Below, piece after piece: positions 10,916-20,889 of a DNA stretch of 64,000 nucleotides. The notes beneath the pieces were generated by a model. The model worked only from the letters and a program-made list of their open reading frames with translations, made no database searches and had not been told where the DNA came from. Position 1 is the stretch's first letter. Every line of letters begins with the position of its first letter. Origin of the DNA: Hippophae tibetana (Eukaryota > Streptophyta > Magnoliopsida > Rosales > Elaeagnaceae); NCBI GenBank assembly GCA_037013495.1, contig CM072807.1, forward strand, positions 14,387,001 to 14,451,000, in the 5' to 3' direction. Position numbers and translations under genes: made by a program.

Positions 10916-12500
10916 CAACCCTCAACCAGCTTCCTACTAACCTCTAGCAAAGATAGTAGTATAAAAACTAAAACCAAAAATAAATAAACTAAACTAAACT
11001 AACCTAAATCATTTTTGTAGATTGACATATCTACATTTAGCATATGCAATAATCCTTTAAACCCCTAGGTTTTCATAATAGACGAGTTTAAGTCTCGTGA
11101 AAGTTTTCAATGATGATACCTATAAACATCATAATATGCAATAATTTGAAACTAAAAAAAAAATCAAATGACAAAATAAAAACTAAAAGTAAAAGTAACA
11201 ACATAATCTAAAATCAAAAAAATAAAAACTAAAATGAACAAAACCTCTTATGCTTTAACTTTTTTTCAGTTCATAATCAAAATCTCAAGTATAAGTTAAT
11301 TTAATATCACAGAAGTATAATTTATTGTCTAAATTAGTACTCATCATGAAGGCATGTTTCATTATAAAAATATATCAATTTTGACTCACTTAATCCAAGT
11401 GTTAGGGATCCAAATTCACTTTGACTCTAATCCTCACAAGATATACTCTCAATATCACACTGATCCTATGGGTTTATACACTCAACAAGGTATATGCGAA
11501 TAGAAGTTATGTAAAGAATAAAGCTATTTCTCATATGTTTATGAATAAAAAGGCTCAAAAGTGCATAACATCAATCTCATGAAAGGAATCAAAAGTTAAG
11601 ATTTATGAATATATCACATTACTAATCTTATGCTTCAATTAAAATCATTAAGTAAAAATTTAAAATATGTACCTCAGGATGAATGAAAATGCATCGACTG
11701 CAAGGAGATTACTTCCTCTTTTTTGTAATAATCATCTCACTACTTTGAAAAACTTATGGTCATAGTATTTAGTTATACCATTTGTTTTTCTCTCCTTTTT
11801 ATTTTTCTTTTTTTTAGAGAATGGACCTATATACATATGTATTTGGTGAGTGACTAATTTGGCTCTTATTGTTCTAAGGGAACTCCATATATATCTCTTT
11901 TTTTAGAAATCAAGCATGAATGAAGATAAGCACACACTTTAAATTCTATTCAAATCATTAAGTCTAAGCAATGAAAATAAGTACATGATTCTTCATTAGA
12001 TGTTTAAAATCCTACTATTCAATTTAAAATCGATAGAGATCATCTAAAAATTTGAAATAATAAAAAGTGTTTATAGGAGTAGAAAAGTATTATCACTCAA
12101 AATAGAATGATATAACTCAAAAATATTCTCACAAAGTAGTTTCCACTATTTGATTCCTAAACGCCAATTTTGGGTCTATCTCAATCTTAACATCCAACCA
12201 TGAAACTCAAACTATGAATAAAAAACTAATTCTCACAATAATCTATGACATATTTTAAGATATAAAAAACAATGCAAAGACTCAATCATTCATTTTAAAT
12301 TAATTATAAGCATGATAATTTTGTAAAATAAAATAAAATTAATGGACCTAAATGTCCATAAATAATTAAATTAACTAAATAATAGCAAACATATGTTAAT
12401 AAAAAATTAAAAATGCTTAATTTCATACGTAACTTTTCTTTCATCCCCAACCTAAAATCTACATTGTCTTTAATGTATCAAATGTAAATCAAAGATAAAA
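10916..12500 (-). mobile_element. Non-coding 3' internal region of the Athila-type element
   Basis: On the minus strand the upstream end (about 12,440-12,480) reads ACATTAAAGACAATGTAG followed by a GGTTGGGGATG stretch. The Athila-lineage fossil further on has a counterpart at 56,836-56,872 (ACATTGAGAACAATGTAG). This is a landmark found after pol in many plant Athila-type elements. About 1.5 kb of A+T-rich sequence without coding content separates it from LTR B. No pol was found to its right, where a CACTA end begins. Confidence 0.5.
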
Positions 12501-12568
12501 AAAATAGAGAAAATTTATTAATTTACCTTAGCTCAATACGACCAAGTAGGTGATGTGGTTAGTTGATG

Positions 12569-13110
12569 CACTACAAGAAAACAAGTTTGTAGCTACAAAC
12601 ATTTTTGTAGCAATAGATGATAATTTCGTAGAAAATTGTCTAATGGCTACAAAACAAGTTCATAGCAAATTCGTAGCTATAACCCCTTAGCTAAGTGAAC
12701 TTTGCTATGAACATGATATTTTTGAAGTTAAATTTGTTACGAAATTTTGTCCTAACTTAGCTGATGTAGACATTTAAAAGTGTACCTTTTTAATTATTTT
12801 TGTAATAGATTTATAACGAAAATTTGTAGAAATTTTCTACAAACAAAACATTTTCTTAGTAAAACGTTTTACCACAAATATCTTAACTTCGTTGCAAATT
12901 TACTACAAATAAAACTTTTTCATTGTAAATTTGTTTACCACGAATATCCTATTTTTGTAGAAAATTTGTTACGAATATTATAAGTTTGTAGCAACTTTTA
13001 CAATAAAAAGTTAAAAGTATAATTTGTCATGAATATCTCAATTTTATAGATAAAATGCTATGTACTTCTCATAAATTATATATTAATAAACAGTTATGAA
13101 TTTAACACTT
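12569..13110 (+). mobile_element. CACTA (En/Spm-type) transposon end
   Basis: Starts with CACTACAAGAAAAC, the terminal motif of plant CACTA elements. It is followed for about 500 bases by the expected subterminal repeats: many copies, in both orientations, of words such as TTTGTAGC, GTTACGAA and TTTGTAGAAA. No transposase remnant is visible, and the matching other end (TTTTCTTGTAGTG) is not present in the window. It is therefore a truncated or non-autonomous copy. The right limit is approximate. Confidence 0.65.
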
Positions 13111-13800
13111 CTAAAAAAAATAAACATGGTAACATTAACAAGAAATAAACTAAAATAAAATAAAATAGATTAAATGTAAAATAAAAAAACAAAATAGAAA
13201 AACAAAATACATAAAAATAAAAATATATTAAAATAAATAAGGAATAAAGTTGGAACTCAATTCTCTATGTCATCTAGTCCTCATTCGTAATCATGTGGGG
13301 CCTAGATGGTATATTACATTCTTGACTCGAAGTAACTGAAAGATCAAAATTAATTTGATTTCTAACTATCTAATTTAGAATAACTAATTTTGAATAATAA
13401 TATATAAATAAAATAAGAGTTAAATAGAAAAGAAATAAGTAAAAAACAATTTTTCATTTAATCGAATTAAAATTGAATGAATGCCGGAGTATTCAAAGAC
13501 TTTCAGGAGTATGTATACAAAACATCTCTCATCCCCTATGCAAGAGAGAATTAAATTTAATTAGATTATCCCTCTAGTTATCCAATAATTTGGAGACACA
13601 CCATTAGTAGGAGAAAGACACGACTCTTAAAGGGGCATAAATAAATTTATGGTACAGGTTGGGATTATTTTATCTCGATAATTTTATAAAATAATATACA
13701 AATAGATCCTGTGACTCCGCATTAGACTAATTGAATTCTATCTGTTATGTTTTAATTTCTTATTTTTTCATTTTATTTTATTTTTAATTAAATTCTAATA
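13111..13800. other. Interval without a recognised gene
   Basis: A+T-rich. The part 13,480-13,730 is somewhat more complex (for example GGAGACACACC and GCAAGAGAGAATT) and may be a degenerate MITE or the edge of the plastid insertion, but I could not tie it to a family. Confidence 0.35.
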
Positions 13801-14420
13801 AAAAAGAAAACCATAAATAATTAGAAAAATTCTTTTTGAATTTTTAATAATAAAGAAAATAATAATAAATAAAGAATCAATAAAAAAAATACTTCTGAAT
13901 TGATCTCATCCTTTTTTTTATCGGAAGTTAAAACTCTCTTTTTATTGTCTTTTGTAATTTTTTGTATTTGATTTATAACTATGCTTGTTCTATTAGTGAG
14001 ATTTATTATTTTTGTTTTTAATGAAAAATGTGTCCAATCCATAGATTGAATTTGAATGGACAATTCATGAATTAGCTCATTAATGATTATTGAATCTTTT
14101 TTTGTTTTCATCGAATTCATATATTTTTTTCAAACCAAAAATGAGATTTAGTTTTATGAATTCTTTTATTATTTCTTTTAGAAATATAATTTCTTTTAGA
14201 AATATAATTTCTTTAATAACCCATTTTTTTTATTTCTTTTGAGATATTTAGAAAAACTTTTGTTATTTCTTTTAAAAAACTTAGAACTAGAAAACCTTTT
14301 TCTTTTCCATTATATATATATTTTTTAAATTCTTTAAAAATAGGTTCAAAAAATGAATTTTTTTTCGGGGAGAACCAAAAGGAAGTTCAGTTGTAAAAAC
14401 TAAAAGTTTGATTTTTAGTT
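13800..14420 (-). pseudogene. ycf1: Nuclear plastid-DNA fragment of ycf1 (tic214)
   Basis: Read on the minus strand, 14,420 to about 13,900 resembles an internal part of plastid ycf1, the large TIC214 protein of the inner-envelope translocon. Landmarks are FGSPRKKIHFLNLF (about 14,390-14,350), then FGLKKIYE and KKDSIIINELIHELSIQIQS, then MDWTHFSL and NLTNRTSIVINQIQKITKDN (down to about 13,940). Plastid ycf1 proteins usually read FGxPRK, IHExSIQI, MDWTNxSL and LTDRTSTIRNQIEKITK here. Only one stretch of about 99 codons is uninterrupted and the upstream part has stops in frame, so it is a dead nuclear copy (NUPT), not a working gene. It lies between two CACTA ends. Confidence 0.82.
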
Positions 14421-14559
14421 ACGAACCTGAAAGTGACCATAAAATGAGAAAGAGTGGAAGATGAGCTCGGTTTTGAAGTGTTGCTACACAAATTGAAAAA
14501 TAAATTCTAGTGAATAAGAGAGAAGAGAAATGGATTAATATGAGTGGATAACGTCGTTT

Positions 14560-14692
14560 GATATGGTGAACCAAGACTACACACGTGGATAGTATCGGTT
14601 CGCCACGTCAACCGACGTTATCCATGTAGTTTAAAATTGAAAATATATTTTTAGGTCAATTATTATTTTATTTGAACTCTTTAAAATTTAAT

Positions 14693-14746
<54 letters not shown>

Positions 14747-15180
14747 TAAAAAAGAAAAAAATAATATCCAAACAAATACACAAAAATAAATAAAGATGTA
14801 CGTGTACGTACGTACATAAAATTAAATATCCAAATAAATACACTTATATAATTTTAAAAACCAATTGACTAAAAAAAAAAGAAAAAATTATACTATATAT
14901 ATTTATATTTATATGTCCAACTTAAGTTTTAAAGAGTAAAAAATAATAATAATTGACCTAAAAAAAACATTGTACCTAAAAATATTTTCAATTTTAAACT
15001 GCATTTTTTAATTAAAAAAATACACGTAGGATGTAGCGTCGGTTGATGTGGTGAACCGATTTTACGTCCTACGTGGATAGTGTCGGTTTTACATCGAATT
15101 GATTTTAAATTCATTATAAGTCATTTTTTTTTCAAAAACAGACTTTACATATCGGCTTAAATACTCCTTTTGTAGTAGTG
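14560..15180 (-). mobile_element. Second CACTA-type transposon end with subterminal repeats
   Basis: The right edge, read on the minus strand, begins CACTACTACAAAAGGAG, a CACTA terminus different from the one at 12,569. It abuts copia integrase sequence at 15,181, so the element inserted into that copia copy. Subterminal blocks occur as direct copies (ACGTGGATAGTATCGGTT at about 14,582; ACGTGGATAGTGTCGGTT at about 15,070) and as inverted copies (CGGTTCGCCACGTCAAC at about 14,600 against GTTGATGTGGTGAACCG at about 15,041). The other terminus and the 3-bp duplication were not found. The left limit is approximate. Confidence 0.6.
14697..14743. repeat. (AT)n microsatellite
   Basis: An uninterrupted AT dinucleotide run of about 47 bases between the two subterminal blocks of the CACTA remnant. 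Confidence 0.97.
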
Positions 15181-16917
15181 TTTTCTCATATGGAACATGA
15201 ACATGGGTTATACTTCCAAAGATTCTTATGTGGAAAATGTCAAGCTTTCTTCTACTCCATGCCTCTTGCGGTGTCTTTCCCCATACATTTCTTATTGGAG
15301 ATCGGTTTGACAAGTAGACTACACACGCCACAACTTCTGCCCAAAATTCCTTGGGTAGTTTCTTGCTTTTGAGCATGCTTTGTGCCATGTCGAGAATTGT
15401 TCGGTTCTTTCTTTTTTCCATGCCATTATGCTGAGGGGATCTAGGAACTGTCATTGGTTGATGAATTACATTTGCTTCACAGAACTCTAGAAACTCCCTG
15501 GATGTAAATTCTCCACCTCGGTCGAATCTCATGGCTTTGATTTTTCTACCGCTTTCTCTCTCCACTGTAGCTTTGACCTTCTTGAAGACTTTGAAAACTT
15601 CTGACTTCTGTTTCAAGAAATATACCCAAGTTTTTCTTGAAAAATCATCAATGAAGAGAAGAAAATAATTACTAGAGATTGGCTTGATCGGACCACACAC
15701 ATTGGTATGGATGAGCTCAATGGGCTTCTTGGCTCTTAACTCTCACTCTTTTGGAAAACTTTTCCCGAATTGCTTCCCAACTATACATCTTTCACAAAGC
15801 TAGTCAAGATGGTTAATGTGAGGTCCCTTCACCATCTTCTTCTTAGATAACAGCTCTAGACCTCCAAAACTGAGATGCCCAAATCGAAGATGCCAAAGCC
15901 ATGACCACAAATTTCACCTTGTCCATGACCTCCACCTCTACCTCGGCCACGTTGGTTTCTATCATTTCCTTGGATTTCATGTATATCCTTGAGTTACAGC
16001 TTAAGTAGTTGCTCAGTAAATCCTTGTTTCTTATTATGCTTCTCTTTGTATGCTTGAAATGATCCTTGGAGTTGCTCGATCGTCATTTCTTCCAAATCTT
16101 TAGTTTCTTCAATTGTGACGATGATGTGCTCAAATTTGGGATCCAACGAATGAAGTATCTTCTTTATTATCCGCATATCTTCTAAATTTTCACCATTTCT
16201 TTTTAATTGATTAGAAACAACTACTACTCTTGAGAAATAATCTGAAATAGACTCAGATAGTTTCATGTGTAAGGATTCAAATTCACCTCTTAATGTTCGG
16301 AGACACACCTTCTTCATCTTTTCGACTCCTTTGTATGAGGTTTGTAGCTTCTCCCATGCTTCCTTGGAAGAGCTTGCACTCGAAATATTTTCAAAACCAT
16401 TATCATCTAATGCTTGGTAGATGAGGTAGAGAGCCTTCTTGTCTCTCTTTCTTGAATCCTTCAAAGTTTTCTTTTGATTAGGTGTAAGAGCAATAAAAGC
16501 AGCATCATCCGTAGGCTCATTATATCCTTTCTCTATGATATCACACACATCTTGTGATCCAAGAAGTGTCTTCATTTTGATACTTCAATTATCGTAGTTG
16601 TTGTTGTTGTTGAGTGTCATGACTTGGAATGGTACCATACTATTTTCCATATCTCTCAATATGATGAGAATTTGAAAAATCCGATCACACAGATGAATCC
16701 GGAACGCTGAAAAACTTTGAAAGGAACTTTGAATTTTTTTTGTCAATGGCACCAACTTGGTGAGTTAACTCGATTTCTAATAGTACTCTTCTGGCGGCAC
16801 GTGGCGACGCGTCTGAACTCTGATCGGGGAGATTTTTATAGTGTCAGATTAATCTCGTCGAGACCTTCGATTTGATATGCAATAGTGTATACTTTCTAAC
16901 TCAACTCTGATACCACT
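15181..16917 (-). mobile_element. Ty1/copia fossil: gag and integrase part
   Basis: On the minus strand, from the LTR at 16,919 inward: a primer-binding site complementary to initiator tRNA-Met (TGGTATCAGAG, 16,915-16,905); a gag frame, largely open over about 190 residues (16,575-15,994), with the UBN2 block including [19 protein letters not shown]; and the integrase core (15,700-15,180) with motifs FSRKTWVYFLK, DRGGEFTS, QHNGMEKRKNRTI and EVVACVVYLSNRSP. The rest of pol is absent, cut at the CACTA boundary at 15,180. Broken but less decayed than the other copia fossils here, so probably younger. Confidence 0.85.
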
Positions 16918-16918
16918 T

Positions 16919-17435
16919 TGTTGCAAATGAAACACTCATACAAACAATTTTTATTCAAACTCAAAGAAATATTACAAGAGCACTCTCACTCAAAATACAA
17001 GATACAACTCACTTTTATTTAGGCTTTGCTTCTTCACTCTCTTAGAAGCTCTTAATTTTTCTCTTAATTCCAAATGGTCTTAGAGAAGTTCTATTTATAG
17101 GCTTCCAAAAACACTTCTCTACAACTCATAATTACTCATTAAATTACTTCTCAAACTACTCATTAAATTACTTCTCAAACTATTTACATTAATTAATCTT
17201 ACACTTACAAAATACTAACCATAATTTATTAGTTTTACTCTTATTAATTCTCCAACTATTTACATTAATTAGTTTAATACCTATAAAATATTAATCATAC
17301 CTACTTACATTTATTAGTTTCATTCTTATTACTTCTCCAACTATTTGTATTAATTAATCTCGTATCTATAAAATATTAAAATAATCTAAAAGTAATAATA
17401 AGTGATTAATAAATTAAGTTTATTATTCAACTTCA
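16919..17435 (-). mobile_element. 5' LTR of the minus-strand copia fossil
   Basis: The inner edge (TGTTGCAAATGAAAC on the plus strand, so ..TTGCAACA on the element strand) lies three bases from the primer site. A TATA box (CTATAAATAG on the minus strand, about 17,100-17,091) is in place. The LTR body holds short internal duplications: a unit ending ACTCATTAAATTACTTCTC occurs twice (about 17,129-17,180), and a longer unit around CTCCAACTATTTACATTAATTA recurs with a spacing of about 110 bases. The outer edge is placed at TTCAACTTCA (17,435) and is approximate. Confidence 0.7.
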
Positions 17436-17439
17436 TTTG

Positions 17440-17830
17440 TGGCGTAAACAAATCTATGGTATAAGCCTAATTGTCATGGTAATTTGTTCTATTTGTTCTG
17501 GTCTATCATTTGGTATTTTCCAAAAACCGTAATCGCCACTCTTTGTTTCTTCAAATTTTCGTTAGGGTTTGGAATTGATGGTGATTACCCACTTTCAGCT
17601 ACAATAATGGCCGAATAATCCAACAAAAAGACACGTGGCGGTTTTATAGTTGTAGTCTTTGCAAAATGCAAGGGTTTGGTATTTTGGCAGGCGGAATGGT
17701 GGCGATTGTCATCTCCGCCCCAATTTTCCGGTGGGATCCACTGTTCCTGAATTAAGCTCATTATGTATGGAGAATCATATATACTCATGTTTGGAGCTTT
17801 ACCAGCTGCTTTAATTGGTATAGGATTTTA
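17440..17830. other. Low-A+T island of unknown origin with a G-box
   Basis: This stretch is clearly richer in G+C than its surroundings. It contains a perfect G-box/ABRE-like ACACGTGGC at 17,631-17,639. A minus-strand frame of 67 codons (17,788-17,585) covers most of it, but the protein has no family I recognise. It could be a host gene or promoter relic, or a captured gene fragment. I see no splice pattern that makes it a gene. Confidence 0.35.
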
Positions 17831-19280
17831 ACTGAATTAGCAGGTTAGATAATTAAGTTTATAATTTTTGTTTCAAATACTAATACCTAGATATATGAAT
17901 CATTTGTAATTAATATGTGAAAAGCTATATATGCTTATTCTAAGCTGCGCGCGCTCTAATTATATAATTTAATTTTTACACATAATGTGATCATCAAGAC
18001 ATGCATGTTTAAATTCGGTAAGAGGAAACTGCTAATAAAGCTAGATTAATTGCTAACTATGTAAAATATTTAACCAAATCGATGAAACTCCATGTAAAGG
18101 AGAAACTATGAGAGCAATGATTAATATTCAAATCGGTTATGAATATTTAATTATAAAAACAAATTCAGAAAGAAACAAGTGGTTGCTAAAGTAAACAAGT
18201 ATTAGTAGTAAGGGCAGAATTTTACAAAAATGGAATTATAAACATGGGGTAAAATGAAGTTATTTTGATGAATTATTTCTTTTTATAAAAAAAATGTTAA
18301 AAGTGATAACCAATATGAATAAGTAATATAAAATATGGTATATGTTTTTTTTTTCTCTTTTAAGTTAGATAATGTATAAATTAAAATACTTTCAAATACT
18401 TCCCAAAAAGTACCAAGAAGTGGATATTTTCAAGGAGACATATAAACTCAAAATGTTTCATCTACTAGTATATTTTCACTTTAAATGATATCAATCGTAA
18501 TTATATTTTTATTTGTTCAATTTTAATTGTATTTTTGTTTGTTTTGAATGAGTTTGTTTTTTGGAAGGAAAATTTTATATATTAATTATAATTTACGTGA
18601 TGTATTAATTTTTAATTATATATAATTATTAGATTTAATTATATTTATTAATAATATTAATTTACATCATTTATATTTATACTAAATAAACTTTTACGAT
18701 TGATACATAAGTGAGTAATCTACAGCAAAAACGAAATAAATATATTATTACATATACTTCAATTTCCTTTCTGTCAGTAATCTACAGAAATTAAAATTAA
18801 GCCAGGATGACTGAAAGTTAAATAAAAGGTTTAAGTTTAGCAAATAATAATAATTATAAATAAAAGGTTTAATTTATAAATTACTTGTTCAAAAAATATC
18901 ATTGATATTAAAAGGGCACTAATAAAAAATTGCGTCACTGACCCTGAATATTTTTTGCTCTAAGAAATTTTTTGTTACTGTTAACAATAAACACACAGAA
19001 ATTATCTATTATTTTTAAAATATATAATCATATATTATTTTAAACAATAAAATTTAAGATTAATACAACTTATTATTTTTTTTAAATATCTAATAAATAT
19101 CAGAGATATATAAAACTAACTAGTGATGAATATACCCGAAAAATTTATGGATTTTTGGACTTCGTAGTCCTTCCACCACCTTGCATTCCGTGAAGGAGAA
19201 AAAACATTATCTTCTTTTCTTTGCAAACATGGTATTAAGTAATACACTTTAATCTTATAATTATTTACATAAATTTATTT
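17831..19280. other. A+T-rich intergenic interval
   Basis: No coding region, RNA gene or recognisable transposon. Confidence 0.55.
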
Positions 19281-19284
19281 AATT

Positions 19285-19630
19285 TTATAATATAAAATTA
19301 TGATTAATCAAGTTAAAAAAGTTTAAAAATATGGATTTTTTCATGATTAAAATAAAATTATATATATTTTATTAATAAAAAAATTAAAAAAAATGATAAG
19401 ACACCTCCCTCCTCTACCTTTCTCTCTCTTTATTTCTCTCTTACTTCTCTCTCTTTGTATTTTTTTTAATATAAACTTAAGCAGAGAGAGAAATATAGAG
19501 AGAAGAGGTTATTTTCTCTTTTTTTTTAATATTTTTTTTTAATAAAATATATAATTTTTATTTTACATCTAAAATATTCTTAATTTTTAAAGAGTTTTAC
19601 TTATTAATCATATTTTTAAATTAAGAACAT
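19285..19630. mobile_element. Foldback (MITE-like) element of about 340 bp
   Basis: A near-palindrome centred at about 19,455. The left arm (from about 19,290) runs ATTATGATTAATC.., AAATTATATATATTTTATTAA.. and CTTTCTCTCTCTTTATTTC. The right arm (to about 19,620), in reverse complement, reads ATATGATTAATA.., AATTATATATTTTATTAA.. and TTCTCTCTATATTTCTCTCTC. Arms are about 150 bases with several indels. No coding content. The target duplication was not resolved. Confidence 0.6.
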
Positions 19631-19639
19631 ATAAAAAAT

Positions 19640-20885
19640 TAAAGAATTACTGAACTAAAATGGGCAAGCACCCTTACAAACAATAATTTTTAACATATGC
19701 TATTTACATGGCACAAGTGGATGGTGATTCAGTATAATTTTATAATTAAAAATTATTTTATTAAATTAAGGGAATAATTTATTGTATAATTATTCCATTA
19801 TAAAATATTTCATTCAATAAAAATAGTTATAAATTGTGAATAATAAGAATACATCATAATTGACAACGAATAAAAATAAAGTTTTAACTCTCTTTTTAAA
19901 AAAAAATCAATTTATTTAATTATTTTAAATTCTAAATTTTAATTATTAATTTTGAATTAATTATTAAAGTGAATTTAACTAGAAACAATATTGATAAGAG
20001 TAGAAAGAGAGGAAATTAAGGTTAGTGATTTAGAAATTAAGGATTTGGGATGGAAAAACTAAAATGTAGGAGAAAAGAAATTCAATAGAAGATAAAAAAA
20101 TATTAACAACAATAAATAAGTAATATAATTATTATTTGTTTTATTTTTATTTAAAAATATTAATATTTTTAAAATTAATTAATTTAAATTTAAATAAATT
20201 TATCCAAGCATATAACATTACTTATTAGTATGGTGTACATTTAAGTGATGTAGGTTTCTTTAAATTGAAATGTGCACGTGTAATTTGTCTGAGTGTGCAC
20301 TTATTTATTTTAAAAAAAGGTAGTTATTTAAGTAAATTTTGGATACAATAAAAAAATATCAATTGTTTTTTAAAAAAATGATAGAGCATTTTAGTAATTT
20401 TTGAGTTGATGAAAGAGATAAACTAACACCATCACTAATTTATTTTAGTTTTGAAAAAAAAAACCTAACATACCATTATCGATTTTATTTCAAATAATGC
20501 ATTCAATATTACTCGTAATTTATGATATAAATTAATATATGTATAAAAATAATATTCATTTTTCTTTTAATAGCGTAAGATTTTAGAGAATTTAATTTTT
20601 AACAACTTTTAACATGATATTAAAACTAAAGATCTTATGTTAAAAATACAGTAATTTCAATTGTTAAAGTGTTTAACTTACATGGTGCATCAAAATTATA
20701 CATGTGTGAAAATAATAAATTTATAAAAATAATATTTATCATTTTACAAATAACTTTAGCTTTTAAAAAAATTGATTTTACAAAGAACTTTTAACATAAA
20801 TTTATCCAAATTAAAAATAAATGTGGAGTTTATTTAAACCATATTTGTTTATTAAAAATGCCATTTAAGAAAGTAAATTTTAGGT
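19640..20885. other. A+T-rich intergenic interval
   Basis: Nothing recognised beyond homopolymer and simple A/T runs. Confidence 0.55.
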
Positions 20886-20889
20886 GCAA

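Noticed and set aside
12569-15180. A single CACTA element carrying the plastid fragment
   Set aside because: The two termini (CACTACAAGAAAAC and CACTACTACAAAAGG) are not the same inverted repeat and the 3-bp flanks (ATG, TTT) do not match.
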